Shown here in pieces: positions 26,844 through 36,462 of a DNA stretch of 64,000 nucleotides. Each line of letters opens with the position of its first letter. Position 1 is the first letter of the stretch. The position numbers and the translations under genes are program-made. The DNA is from Undibacterium sp. KW1 (GTDB lineage Bacteria > Pseudomonadota > Gammaproteobacteria > Burkholderiales > Burkholderiaceae_D), in assembly GCF_009937955.1 (NCBI RefSeq), contig NZ_AP018439.1, forward strand, positions 5,270,001 to 5,334,000. The letters are read 5' to 3'. Under the pieces are notes generated by a model. That model saw only the letters and a list, made by a program, of their open reading frames with translations. It did no database searches and was not told the DNA's origin.

Positions 26844-29210
26844 CTACACCACCCTGCTGCTTTCCTGCCCCGGTTGCTCTATCTGTTTTTGCAGGGCCAG
26901 CCATTTGTCCAGTGGCATGGGGCGGGCGAACAAGAAGCCCTGCATGGATGCGCAACCGTTGGCGATCAAAAATTCTGCCTGCTCCTTGGTCTCCACCCCT
27001 TCTGCCACTACACGCAAACCCAGGTGGGATGCCATCGACAATATCGATTGCACGATGGCCGTGCCATTCGCATCACCCGGCGTATCGTGAACAAAACTCT
27101 TGTCTATCTTGAGTTCATACAAAGGCAGGCGTTTGAGGTAAGCCAGGCTGGAATAGCCGGTACCAAAATCATCGATGGAAAAACGTATGCCCAGCGTCGT
27201 CAATTCCAGCATGCGGGCGATGGTGTCTTGCAGGTTATCAATGAGCAGGCCCTCTGTCACTTCAAAGATCAGGCGTGATGGCGGCGCGCCAGTGTAGCGT
27301 AAGACGCGCCTGACTTTTTCTACAAAATCTGGCTGACGGAATTGCTTGGGGCTGACATTGACAGACAGCGGGATGTCCCAGCCTGCCGCCTGTAATTGCA
27401 GCAGGGCCAGGCAGCCCTGTTCCAGCACCCAGTCACCGAGCCGCAAGATCATGCCGGATTCTTCTGCCACTGGGATAAACAGCGCGGGTGACACAAATCC
27501 ACGCTCAGGGTGTATCCAGCGCATCAGCATTTCACCACCAACCGGCTTGCCCAGTCTGTCAACCTGGGCCTGGATATACATATACAGTTGCCCGCCCGAG
27601 ATGGCTTCGCCCAACTCCCTTTCCATGGTCAGCCTTTGCTCGACCTCGGTCTGCATGCCGGTTTCATAAAAAGCGATCTGGTTGCGGCCACTGCTCTTGG
27701 CGCGGTACATGGCGGTATCTGCTTCACGCAGCAGGTCGTGCGAATTCTGGTTTTCTCTTGGCAACAGGGTCACGCCTATGCTGCAGGTCGTGCTGTATTG
27801 CAGGCCATTGATGTCAAAAAACTGTGAGATCGAATGGCGGATTTTCTCAGCCACGGCCTGTGCGGCGTGAGCACCTGCTGCGGCATTATTCGAGATATGG
27901 CAGAGCATGACGACGAATTCATCACCGCCTATATGGGCCACCGTATCGACTTCGCGCAGGCTGCTGGAGAGTCTTTGCGCGACCAGGTTCAGCAAGGCAT
28001 CGCCAACGGCATGGCCGCGCGCATCATTGATGTATTTGAAGTGGTCGAGATCGATGAACAGCACTGCACTGACCATATTGCTGCGTCTGGCGGTGGCCAG
28101 CAGTATGCTCATGCGGTCCAGCAAGAGGCGGCGATTCGGCAAGCCTGTCAGCACATCGAAATAAGCCAGCCTGTGTATATGTTCCTGGGCTTTTTTGCGG
28201 TCACTGATGTCGCGCCCGGTAGCAACCCAGTGGCTGAACAGACCGTGTTCGTCGGCCAGCGGTACCACGTCGGCCTCCATCCAGAATTCACTGCCATCGT
28301 GGGTGTAGCAAATCAGTTCTATATGAACCGATTCATAAGACAGCAATGCCTGGTTGAGTTTATCGACTTCATCTACCTGGGTGCGCGGCCCTTGCAAAAA
28401 AACCGGGGACCTGTCGATGACATCCTCACTTTTAAAACCAGTCTGGCGCACGAAGGCGTCATTGACGAAGACGATCTTGAGACGGCGTTTCCCTGCGCCA
28501 TCAATATCGACCTTGATGATCATGACGATGTCATTAAGGCGCGCCACGGCAGCAACAATCAGGCGCAATTCTTCGTTCGCTGCTTTTAATGAAGATTGCC
28601 CGTGTTGCAATGAAGCAGCGATGACATGCTGATGTTCAAGAGAACTATCCAGCCTATGCAACAACACGCTGCAAGAAATGGACATAACGGCTGTGATAAA
28701 ACTGAAATTGATGGTCACCACCACCAGTTGCATGAAGGGGTGGGAATCAAAGCCATAAACATGCAAATTGGAATCAGAGATATAGCCCACCCCCAGCAAG
28801 CTCACTGAAGCCAGCACCAGCGCATACATGGACAACCGCATGTTCAGCAGCAACGAGGTCAGTACCGGGAATGCCAGTAAATAAATCAAGCCAGTCAGGC
28901 CGACCTTGATGAGGAACCAGACACCGAGGAGATACAGGAAAAGCAAAAAATTCCAGGCGCGTTGCTGATAACTCAAAAAAGGCAGGCGCCAGATCGTGGC
29001 AACCCAGCCCAGGGCAAAAATATCCACCACGACGACTGACCACAGGTTTTCACTGATGGCCAGCACGATGCTGGGTATGGCTGTTGCGCCACCAAGTGCG
29101 AGTACAAAAAACAGGATGGCCGACAGAACCTGCTCACGCCACTGGTGGGTTTCCCCAGGTGCCGAAGAGCTAACCATGAAATTACTGCGGATGAATTGAA
29201 AAACAGTCAC
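26844..29210 (-). CDS. Membrane-bound diguanylate cyclase/phosphodiesterase with PAS domain
   Basis: A 788-residue inner-membrane protein. Residues about 28-185 hold five to six transmembrane helices; a coiled segment and a PAS/PAC domain (about 212-338) follow. The GGDEF domain has an intact active site GGDEF at 428-432 and an I-site RxxD (Arg419-Asp422), so product inhibition is expected. The EAL domain has Glu560-Met-Leu instead of Glu-Ala-Leu, with DDFGTGYSSL at 680-689 and KIDKSF intact, so phosphodiesterase activity remains likely. It makes and/or breaks c-di-GMP in response to an unknown signal. It stands alone on the minus strand. Confidence 0.94.
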   Translation of the reverse strand: MTVFQFIRSNFMVSSSAPGETHQWREQVLSAILFFVLALGGATAIPSIVLAISENLWSVVVVDIFALGWVATIWRLPFLSYQQRAWNFLLFLYLLGVWFLIKVGLTGLIYLLAFPVLTSLLLNMRLSMYALVLASVSLLGVGYISDSNLHVYGFDSHPFMQLVVVTINFSFITAVMSISCSVLLHRLDSSLEHQHVIAASLQHGQSSLKAANEELRLIVAAVARLNDIVMIIKVDIDGAGKRRLKIVFVNDAFVRQTGFKSEDVIDRSPVFLQGPRTQVDEVDKLNQALLSYESVHIELICYTHDGSEFWMEADVVPLADEHGLFSHWVATGRDISDRKKAQEHIHRLAYFDVLTGLPNRRLLLDRMSILLATARRSNMVSAVLFIDLDHFKYINDARGHAVGDALLNLVAQRLSSSLREVDTVAHIGGDEFVVMLCHISNNAAAGAHAAQAVAEKIRHSISQFFDINGLQYSTTCSIGVTLLPRENQNSHDLLREADTAMYRAKSSGRNQIAFYETGMQTEVEQRLTMERELGEAISGGQLYMYIQAQVDRLGKPVGGEMLMRWIHPERGFVSPALFIPVAEESGMILRLGDWVLEQGCLALLQLQAAGWDIPLSVNVSPKQFRQPDFVEKVRRVLRYTGAPPSRLIFEVTEGLLIDNLQDTIARMLELTTLGIRFSIDDFGTGYSSLAYLKRLPLYELKIDKSFVHDTPGDANGTAIVQSILSMASHLGLRVVAEGVETKEQAEFLIANGCASMQGFLFARPMPLDKWLALQKQIEQPGQESSRVV

Positions 29211-29420
29211 AAATCCTGTCCTTCTGCAATCACATCACGAAACGGGCCAGACCAGATTTAGCGGCCAGAAAGGTAATAATATACCAACATTTATCGATTC
29301 AAACAGAAATTGCGGCCTTGCTCGCAAAAAGCGACAAATGACTTTACACAAGGCAACAATATGGCTGTTTGGCAGGCTGGTTGATCAACAAACTGATCAA
29401 TCAGTGCCTGACAATCCCGA

Positions 29421-30350
29421 CTAATCTACGTTTTTGCCCGCAGACGCACACCACAGGGCAAACCATTGTTCACGGCTGAGTTTGATGGCAGTAGCATTGA
29501 CTGCATCTTCAATCGCGGCGATACGGCCTGAACCTGTCAGCACCAGTGGCCGGGATGGATGTTGCAAAATCCAGGCAAGGGCAATGGTACTGGGGCTGCT
29601 ATCAAGCTCTGCAGCAATGCGGGCCAGCACAGTGCTGATACGCTGGCCACGTTCGTCCTGCTCATGCAGGGGACGGAACAGGCTGCCACCGCCAAGGGCC
29701 GACCAGATCATCGGTGCAATGCGCAGGCGCTGACACAAATCCAGCGTGCCATCGTGCAGGGGCTGCATATGCAGCAGCGATAATTCAACCTGATTGGTCA
29801 CCAGCGGGAAGCGGGATGCCAGCAATTCAAATTGACTGTTGGTGAAATTTGACACGCCAAAATGCCTGACCTTGCCACTGTCCTGCAGGTGCTGGAAGGC
29901 ACCGGCGATTTCATCGGCATCCATGAGCGGATCTGGCCTGTGTATCAGCAATAGATTAAGCTGTTCTATTTGCATCGCACGCAATGATTGTTCTGCCGAC
30001 GCAATGATGTGTGCGGCACTGGTATCGTAATGCTGCATGCCATGGGCAGGGCGATTATCAGACACCAGCTTGATGCCACATTTGCTGACGAACTGGAACT
30101 TGTCACGCAGATGCGGTGCCAGCGCTATCGCCTCACCGAGCAATTGCTCGCTCTCATAATTGCCATAGATATCTGCCTGGTCTATGGTGTTAATGCCAAG
30201 CGCCAGCGCCTTCTCAAGAAAAGTCACTCTTTGCTGTGCTGTCATCTGCCAACTGGCGAGCCGCCACAGGCCAAGTACGATGCGGGAAAATTCAGGGCCA
30301 TTTGGAGCGATAGGGGCAATCTGTAAATGTGGGGTCATGCTATTTGTCAT
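29421..30350 (-). CDS. Aldo/keto reductase, YdhF-like
   Basis: A 309-residue TIM-barrel oxidoreductase. The catalytic tetrad is Asp57, Tyr62, Lys90 and His137 (in DQADIYG, SKCG and LIHRPDP). NADPH-binding residues lie near the C-terminus (LTGSGR). The family reduces aldehydes and ketones; the substrate is unknown. Its start overlaps the preceding DsbA-like gene by 4 bases (ATGA), so the two are translationally coupled, and they may act together in detoxification or redox repair. Confidence 0.9.
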   Translation of the reverse strand: MTNSMTPHLQIAPIAPNGPEFSRIVLGLWRLASWQMTAQQRVTFLEKALALGINTIDQADIYGNYESEQLLGEAIALAPHLRDKFQFVSKCGIKLVSDNRPAHGMQHYDTSAAHIIASAEQSLRAMQIEQLNLLLIHRPDPLMDADEIAGAFQHLQDSGKVRHFGVSNFTNSQFELLASRFPLVTNQVELSLLHMQPLHDGTLDLCQRLRIAPMIWSALGGGSLFRPLHEQDERGQRISTVLARIAAELDSSPSTIALAWILQHPSRPLVLTGSGRIAAIEDAVNATAIKLSREQWFALWCASAGKNVD

Positions 30351-30997
30351 TGTTGTGTCAGTGCCTGGAAAGTAGAGATCAGATCATCACGCGTGGTGTA
30401 GCCAGAAGCGAGCATGTGTAGAGCACCTTCATGCACGAGCAAGAGCGCCGGAAAGCCTCGTATTCCCCAGTTTTTTGCCTGCTCAAAATGCTCGCGGGCA
30501 TCTGACATGGCCATGGGTGACACCAGGGTTTCGGCAAAGCTGGCCACATCAAAACTGCCCTCACCTTCGACCTTGTTCATCGCAGCGACGGCAAGTTCAG
30601 ACAAGACTGCCGGATCACGCACATCACGCCCTTGCGCATAAAAACCATGCTGTACCGCATGGAAGACGGCCAGTGCAGATCGCCCGGTATCATCGTCAGT
30701 CAGCGTGCGCGCAGTCACCACTGCACGGCAGGCTGGTTCGGTGTCATACACAAAGCCGGGCTGTGGCATGGCACTATCGCTAAAAGGCAGGCCACTACGT
30801 TCTGCTACCTGCTGCCAGTGCCCCATGATGGAAGTGCGCGTAGCATCATCCAGCACTTGTTTGTTATAGGCGCGCAAACCGCCCATAATCAAATCAATTT
30901 TGGCATGCGGCACAGTATCAAGAAAAGCCAGCAATTCTGGCCCGAACCCATAGCACCAGGAACACATGGGGTCGGCGACATAAATCAGTTGCGTCAT
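30347..30997 (-). CDS. DsbA-family protein with CSWC site
   Basis: A 216-residue thioredoxin-fold protein with the active site Cys12-Ser-Trp-Cys15 and a cis-Pro in GIRGFPALLLV near residue 182. There is no signal peptide, so it acts in the cytoplasm. The family includes FrnE-like thiol oxidoreductases and isomerases. It is the first gene of a two-gene unit with the aldo/keto reductase (4-base overlap). Confidence 0.88.
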   Translation of the reverse strand: MTQLIYVADPMCSWCYGFGPELLAFLDTVPHAKIDLIMGGLRAYNKQVLDDATRTSIMGHWQQVAERSGLPFSDSAMPQPGFVYDTEPACRAVVTARTLTDDDTGRSALAVFHAVQHGFYAQGRDVRDPAVLSELAVAAMNKVEGEGSFDVASFAETLVSPMAMSDAREHFEQAKNWGIRGFPALLLVHEGALHMLASGYTTRDDLISTFQALTQQ

Positions 30998-31070
30998 AAA
31001 GCAATCTCAACGTATCAGTATTGATTTGCCATTGTATAGAAACTTGGGATTGACTGTCGCCTGCGATTTT

Positions 31071-31155
31071 GCAGGGTGCGCTGTGCGCACCTGCCTGCCT
31101 ATATTTGCACGCATGGATTTACACGCGTGACTACGGTGTGCACGGCGCACCCTGC
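31071..31155. repeat. Dispersed palindromic repeat, family R2, copy c
   Basis: GCAGGGTGCGCTGTGCGCAC on the left and GTGTGCACGGCGCACCCTGC on the right are inverted with a few mismatches. It fills most of the gap between anmK and the DsbA-like gene. Confidence 0.75.
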
Positions 31156-31159
31156 TAAA

Positions 31160-32311
31160 CTACGCGGGGTAAAGGGCACCTAAAATTCGCCCGCCAGCGG
31201 CCCCCGTCACATCCGCCAGATTGCCCGGCAAACGCAGGCAAAAGCGCTGTGCCAGCCAGGCGAAGGCCAGGGCCTCTACCTGTTCAGGTGCGACACCGAG
31301 CACCGCAGTGCTGCTGACAACGGCAGGGCAGGATTGCGCTGCCAGAAGAGCCTGCAAGCGCTGCATGAGCTGGTGATTGAGAGCACCACCACCGCAGACA
31401 TAAACATGGGCGGCATCGGCAGCATGGCGGGCAATATCATTAGCCAGCGTCAATGCGGTAAACTCACATAAAGTTGCCTGCACATCGACAGGCGATGCAG
31501 CCTCGAATCCCTCCAGCTTGCCTTGCAGCCATGCGGGATGAAACAAATCACGCCCCGTGCTTTTGGGTGGTGGCATCCGCAGATAAGCTTCGTCCATCAG
31601 GCTTTCCAGGAGGGTTGGTATGACTGCGCCCTGTGCTGCCCAGTCACCATTGGCATCATAGCTTTTACCCTGATGTTGCAGCACCCAGGCATCCATCAAT
31701 ACATTGCCGGGGCCGGTATCAAAACCACGGGTACTGCCATCTGCCGCGAGCACGCTGATATTGCTGATGCCGCCGATATTGGCAACCACGCTGGAAGCAC
31801 CCGCGCGGCCAAATACGGCACGGTGAAAGGCGGGCACCAAGGGTGCGCCCTGACCTCCGGCGGCGACATCACGGCTGCGGAAGTCAGCGATAACATCTAT
31901 CCCCGTCAACTCTGCCAGCAAAGAAGGGTTATTGGTCTGACGGGTGTAGCCTAGCTCTGGCCTGTGCCGGATAGTCTGGCCATGCGCACCTATGGCATGC
32001 ACAGTTTGCTCCGGCGCACATGCCTGCAGCTTTTTGACGCAAGCGGCATAGGTGCTGGCGAGTGCATTTGCCAGCAGTGCCTCATGATGCAGTTCATTGT
32101 CACTGGCCTGCTGCAGGCGCATGGCTTGCTGGCGCAAGTCTGGGTCAAAGGGGATATAGGCAGTTGCAATGATCTGCATGCCTGGATCAACTCCATCGGC
32201 TTCATCAACTGGATCAGGCAGACGCACCATGACACCATCCACGCCATCGAGGCTGGTGCCTGACATCAGGCCTATATAGATGTTTGCCGTATTGTGTTGA
32301 TTGTGCAGCAT
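31160..32311 (-). CDS. anmK: Anhydro-N-acetylmuramic acid kinase
   Basis: A 383-residue sugar kinase with the N-terminal phosphate-binding motif GLMSGTSLDGVDG and FDTGPGNVLMD in the middle. It phosphorylates and opens 1,6-anhydro-MurNAc from peptidoglycan turnover to MurNAc 6-phosphate. It lies downstream of a murein-type M23 peptidase gene, with a GNAT gene between, so cell-wall recycling is a shared theme. Length is normal. Confidence 0.95.
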   Translation of the reverse strand: MLHNQHNTANIYIGLMSGTSLDGVDGVMVRLPDPVDEADGVDPGMQIIATAYIPFDPDLRQQAMRLQQASDNELHHEALLANALASTYAACVKKLQACAPEQTVHAIGAHGQTIRHRPELGYTRQTNNPSLLAELTGIDVIADFRSRDVAAGGQGAPLVPAFHRAVFGRAGASSVVANIGGISNISVLAADGSTRGFDTGPGNVLMDAWVLQHQGKSYDANGDWAAQGAVIPTLLESLMDEAYLRMPPPKSTGRDLFHPAWLQGKLEGFEAASPVDVQATLCEFTALTLANDIARHAADAAHVYVCGGGALNHQLMQRLQALLAAQSCPAVVSSTAVLGVAPEQVEALAFAWLAQRFCLRLPGNLADVTGAAGGRILGALYPA

Positions 32312-32364
32312 GCTGATTCCACCTGTATGTTGATCTGCATGAGTATAGAAGAATCAATTGAGTA

Positions 32365-32898
32365 TTACAGCGTCTTGCAAAAAATTCTGTTGTCGACTTC
32401 TTCGTTTTCCATGCGGAAGACGGTGGCACCTATGTCGGCATAACCAGTACCTGGATAAAAGCGCAGGGCTTTGTCGTTACCGACCCAGGCTGTCAGCCAC
32501 AGTTGCTGTACGCCCAGAGAACGTAAATGTTCTTCGGCTTCAGCCAGCAAGCGGCGGCCTATGCCGCGACTAAAGAATCCAGGATGCACGTACAGATGAT
32601 CGAGTTCGGCCTGGTGTTCGGCCTGCACCTGGTCATTGCGTTTACCATTCAGCGTCTGACAATAGCCAACCAGATGGCCATCCATTTCTGCCAGCAGGAT
32701 GTGGGTATGTTCTTGCGCGAGATAGGCGGCCGTGCGTGCTGCTGTCAGTTCAGACAGCACATAATCGGCAATCGACTTTTTGATGCCATGCTTGACATAG
32801 GTATCAAGCCAGACTTGCAATATCAATACAGTCAAGGCAGAGACATCCTCTGTCTCTGCCTTGCGTATGATGACTTCGCCCCCTGCCAAACCAGCCAA
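32365..32898 (-). CDS. GNAT-family N-acetyltransferase
   Basis: A 177-residue protein with the GNAT fold; the acetyl-CoA-binding loop is FFSRGIGRRLLAEAEEHL (Arg/Gln-x-x-Gly-x-Gly/Ala pattern as RGIGRR), and ALRFYPGTGY follows at the C-terminal edge, as in YjgM/PhnO-like members. The only start near the family N-terminus is a TTG at 32898, three bases after the M23 peptidase stop, so translation is probably coupled. The substrate is unknown. Confidence 0.82.
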   Translation of the reverse strand: MAGLAGGEVIIRKAETEDVSALTVLILQVWLDTYVKHGIKKSIADYVLSELTAARTAAYLAQEHTHILLAEMDGHLVGYCQTLNGKRNDQVQAEHQAELDHLYVHPGFFSRGIGRRLLAEAEEHLRSLGVQQLWLTAWVGNDKALRFYPGTGYADIGATVFRMENEEVDNRIFCKTL

Positions 32899-32901
32899 GG
32901 C

Positions 32902-34275
32902 TTATGAGCGCTTGGCCGCCAGACGCATGACTTCTGCCATGCGTTCAGGATGCAGCAGGTTGAAGCGATGAATCATGTCGCCAGCAAAACCTTTGAAGCG
33001 GCTCATTTCAGCGGCTGCCAAAGGCGCTGCCTCTGTCATGTTGATGCTCATCGGGTCACGCGCTTCATTATTGACGCGGAACTCATAATGCAGATGTGGA
33101 CCAGTGGACCAGCCGGTAGTACCGACATAACCAATGACATCGCCCTGGCTGACCTTGCTGCCCTTGTGTATGCCGGGAGCAAAACGACTCATGTGGGCGT
33201 AAGCTGTGCTGTAGTTATTCCAGTGCTTGAGCACGACCAGGTTGCCATAGCCATTGCTGGGCGCGGCGGAATCAACTACGCCATCAGCCGAGGCGCGGAT
33301 AGGTGTACCCGTGGCAGCAGCAAAATCAACACCCTTGTGCGCCTTCCATTGACCGGAGATAGGATGCACGCGCATGGAGAAGCCAGAAGATACGCGGGTA
33401 AATTCTATCGGTGACTTCAGGAAGGCTTTTTTGAGGGACTTGCCGTCAAAGGTGTAGTAACCACCCTTGCCACCAACCTCTTCAAACCAGGCAGCCTGAT
33501 ACAGCTTGCCAGAATTGCTGAATTCACCTGCCAGCACGCGGCCAGTGCGGACGCGCTCACCGTTTTGCCAGAAGCTTTCATAGACAATATTGAAATAGTC
33601 ACCCTTTTGCAGGCGCTGGTAATCAACATTGGTCTCGAACATGGATTTGACCTGCTCGGTGACGTTGTAAGGGATCATGGCATCATCGGCAGCCGGGTAA
33701 AAGGCGGTACGGATATAGGCTGTTGCCATTTCCACACGTCTTTCGAGCTTGGCAGTAACATCGGAAGATGTCAGTTTGCCATGGGCATCACGGTTGATGA
33801 CGATATTTCTGACTGGTTTGTCCGGGCCATCAGAGACCGTTGTTTGCAACCACAGCAGTTCACCCTCTTCATCCGTTTTAACTGCCACGGTTTTGTCAGC
33901 CCTGAATTGCAGGATAGTACGTGCAATATTGTCTGATTTGATGAACTGTGCCGCTTCTTCATCATCCACGCCTATGCGCTGCAAGAACGTGGCCAACTGC
34001 TCACTGCTCTTGAAGGTGGCTTCACGGATGAATTGCTGATCAACCGCTTCGAGTGCGGCGACCTGTTCATCAAGGGAAGGCAGGCTGAGTTCTTCCTTGA
34101 TGCGCTTGACGGGCAAGTCAGATGCATCTGGTGCCAAAGGAGCAACACCAGCAGCGCCAAATGCGCAAACAGCAAAGAAGAGTGCGGAAACAGAAACGAT
34201 GCGCGAAGCGCGTGTGGTGCCGAATAACAGCCTGCCGCCAGAGACGATACGAAGTAATTTATCTGTTGGACGCAT
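32902..34275 (-). CDS. M23-family murein metallopeptidase
   Basis: A 457-residue envelope protein with an N-terminal hydrophobic anchor (residues about 25-47), a helical and beta middle part with an OapA/LysM-like look, and a C-terminal LytM/M23 domain. The Zn2+ ligands are His and Asp of HKGVDFAA and His of HLHYEFR; HMSRF is between. It cleaves peptidoglycan cross-links in the periplasm, or activates such enzymes. tyrS is divergent from it across a 276-base promoter region, an arrangement common in Burkholderiales. Confidence 0.93.
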   Translation of the reverse strand: MRPTDKLLRIVSGGRLLFGTTRASRIVSVSALFFAVCAFGAAGVAPLAPDASDLPVKRIKEELSLPSLDEQVAALEAVDQQFIREATFKSSEQLATFLQRIGVDDEEAAQFIKSDNIARTILQFRADKTVAVKTDEEGELLWLQTTVSDGPDKPVRNIVINRDAHGKLTSSDVTAKLERRVEMATAYIRTAFYPAADDAMIPYNVTEQVKSMFETNVDYQRLQKGDYFNIVYESFWQNGERVRTGRVLAGEFSNSGKLYQAAWFEEVGGKGGYYTFDGKSLKKAFLKSPIEFTRVSSGFSMRVHPISGQWKAHKGVDFAAATGTPIRASADGVVDSAAPSNGYGNLVVLKHWNNYSTAYAHMSRFAPGIHKGSKVSQGDVIGYVGTTGWSTGPHLHYEFRVNNEARDPMSINMTEAAPLAAAEMSRFKGFAGDMIHRFNLLHPERMAEVMRLAAKRS

Positions 34276-34551
34276 GCAATAAGTTAAAATTGACTGGTTT
34301 TATAGAAAATTCGAGTACATTGCGGTGAGATGTTTTTGCATATTTTATGCGCACATTATCAAGACGGCAATATTAAAACTCGCACTAAGTTCGGGATTAA
34401 AAAACCAGGCAAAGGCATTAAAATGCTGACATCTGGCTTGAACGATAATCCCTGCTAATTAACCAACACCCAGAATTTGGCAAACGCTGATTATGGATTC
34501 AGATTTGAAATTCGACCAGCGGTGTTACAAAAAAATTGATTTCCATTAAAG

Positions 34552-35820
34552 ATGACTTCTGAACATAATTCCAGCTCCTCTGAAAACTCTGGCAATGCCA
34601 GCAAAACCCTGCCCCTTTCCGATGCAGTGCAACATGCACTCGCAGTGACCAAGCGCGGCGTTGATGAACTGCTCATCGAATCCGAATTTGCCCAAAAACT
34701 GGCACGTAGCGAACAGACAGGCAAGCCCCTGCGCATCAAGCTGGGCCTTGACCCGACTGCACCAGATTTGCACCTGGGCCACACTGTTGTACTCAACAAG
34801 ATGCGCCAACTGCAAGATCTGGGCCATACCGTGATCTTTTTGATAGGCGACTTCACTTCCATGATCGGTGACCCGTCTGGCCGCAATGCCACCCGCCCGC
34901 CGCTGACGCGCGAACAGATAGAAGAAAACGCCCAGACTTATTTCAAGCAGGCTGCTTTGGTGCTGGACGCCAGCAAGACCGAGATACGCTACAACTCTGA
35001 ATGGTCAGACCCACTCGGTGCACGCGGCATGATACAACTGTCATCCAAGTACACCGTCGCCCGCATGATGGAGCGCGACGACTTCACCAAGCGCTTCAAG
35101 GCTGGCACACCTATTTCCGTACATGAATTCCTGTACCCGCTGATGCAGGGCTACGATTCTGTCGCCCTCAAATCTGACCTGGAACTTGGTGGCACTGACC
35201 AGAAATTCAACCTGCTGGTAGGTCGTGAGCTTCAAAAAGATTATGGACAAGAGCCACAATGTATTTTGACCATGCCTTTGCTCGAAGGCCTGGACGGCGT
35301 TGAGAAGATGTCGAAGTCCAAGAACAACTACATCGCCATCACTGAGCCAGCCAATACCATGTTCGCCAAGATCATGAGTATTTCTGATGTCATGATGTGG
35401 CGTTATTACGAGCTGCTGTCTTTCTGTTCTCTGGAGCAGATCGCTGCGTACAAAAAAGCCGTGTCTGAAGGCCAGAACCCGCGTGATATCAAGGTGGCGA
35501 TTGCGCAGGAAATCGTAACGCGCTTCCATAACAGGCAGGCGGCGGAAGATGCTCTGGCAAATTTTGTCAATGTTACCAAGGGTGGGATACCGGATGATCT
35601 GCCAGAAGTCAGCGTCAGCGGTGCGCCAATTGGTATAGGCCAGTTGTTAAAGCAAACGAATCTGTGCGCATCATCATCCGAAGCCCTGCGTATGGTGGAG
35701 CAAGGCGGCGTGCGTATAGATTCCGTTGTTATCAGTGATAAGGGCTTGAAAGTGGAAGCAGGTACTTTCGTGCTGCAAGTTGGCAAGCGCAAGTTTGCAA
35801 AGGTGACGTTGACGGCTTAA
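34552..35820 (+). CDS. tyrS: Tyrosyl-tRNA synthetase
   Basis: A 422-residue class I synthetase. The HIGH-type signature is HLGHTVV, the second signature is KMSKS (in VEKMSKSKNN), and an S4 RNA-binding domain ends the protein. It charges tRNA-Tyr. The N-terminal 18 residues are rich in Ser and Asn, as in other betaproteobacterial TyrS. The dtd gene, whose product removes D-Tyr from tRNA, is next on the same strand, which makes functional sense. Confidence 0.96.
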   Translation: MTSEHNSSSSENSGNASKTLPLSDAVQHALAVTKRGVDELLIESEFAQKLARSEQTGKPLRIKLGLDPTAPDLHLGHTVVLNKMRQLQDLGHTVIFLIGDFTSMIGDPSGRNATRPPLTREQIEENAQTYFKQAALVLDASKTEIRYNSEWSDPLGARGMIQLSSKYTVARMMERDDFTKRFKAGTPISVHEFLYPLMQGYDSVALKSDLELGGTDQKFNLLVGRELQKDYGQEPQCILTMPLLEGLDGVEKMSKSKNNYIAITEPANTMFAKIMSISDVMMWRYYELLSFCSLEQIAAYKKAVSEGQNPRDIKVAIAQEIVTRFHNRQAAEDALANFVNVTKGGIPDDLPEVSVSGAPIGIGQLLKQTNLCASSSEALRMVEQGGVRIDSVVISDKGLKVEAGTFVLQVGKRKFAKVTLTA

Positions 35821-35832
35821 TGTTTGAAATTC

Positions 35833-35934
35833 GTAGGTTGGGCTACGTTTCATCAGCCCAACACTCTGCGTTTAAATAATGTATGCGTTTGCCAAGGCCC
35901 AGTGTTGGGCTGGTAAACCGCAGCCCAACCTACG
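35833..35934. repeat. Dispersed palindromic repeat, family R1, copy c
   Basis: GTAGGTTGGGCTACG at the left end and GCAGCCCAACCTACG at the right end, with CAGCCCAACACT and AGTGTTGGGCTG inside. The middle differs from copies a and d. It lies 12 bases after the tyrS stop and before dtd. Confidence 0.85.
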
Positions 35935-36006
35935 GGTCCCAGCCCAGCCTGCGATGTCTCACGCACTTCACCTCCTCCAAAAAAAACAAAACCTAGCACA
36001 TCCTCC

Positions 36007-36447
36007 ATGATCGCCCTACTCCAAAGAGTCACCGAAGCCAAAGTTGTCGTCGATGGCAATACCATAGGCGCCATCAATGCCGGCCTGATGGTCCTGGTCT
36101 GCGCCGAGCGCGAAGACACTGAAAAACAGGCTGACGACCTGCTAAAAAAGTTACTCGCCTACCGCGTCTTCTCTGACGACGCGGGCAAGATGAACCGCAG
36201 CGTCACAGACGTACAAGGAGGCTTGCTCTTGGTGCCGCAATTCACGCTGGCGGCAGATACCAATTCCGGCACGCGCCCGTCTTTCACACCGGCTGCACCA
36301 CCAGAACTGGGCAGGCAATTATTCGATTACTTTGTCGCCCAGGCGCGTAGCAAACATGCCCAGGTAGAAACCGGCAGCTTTGGTGCCGACATGAAGGTCT
36401 CACTGACCAATGATGGTCCAGTCACGTTCTGGCTAAAAACAAAATAA
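36007..36447 (+). CDS. dtd: D-aminoacyl-tRNA deacylase
   Basis: A 146-residue DTD-family protein; it hydrolyses D-aminoacyl-tRNAs (D-Tyr-tRNA in the classical case). The Gly-cisPro motif is intact in NDGPVTFW. The other conserved motif, usually Ser-Gln-Phe-Thr-Leu, reads VPQFTLAAD here, with Pro for Ser; the Gln-Phe-Thr-Leu part is kept. Length is normal and the rest is well conserved. It follows tyrS and is 15 bases before a histidine-phosphatase gene. Confidence 0.93.
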   Translation: MIALLQRVTEAKVVVDGNTIGAINAGLMVLVCAEREDTEKQADDLLKKLLAYRVFSDDAGKMNRSVTDVQGGLLLVPQFTLAADTNSGTRPSFTPAAPPELGRQLFDYFVAQARSKHAQVETGSFGADMKVSLTNDGPVTFWLKTK

Positions 36448-36462
36448 GAACAAAATAAACAA

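Noticed and set aside
27834..28589. Plus-strand frame of 251 codons opposite the GGDEF/PAS part
   Set aside because: Antisense of conserved domains; no independent support.
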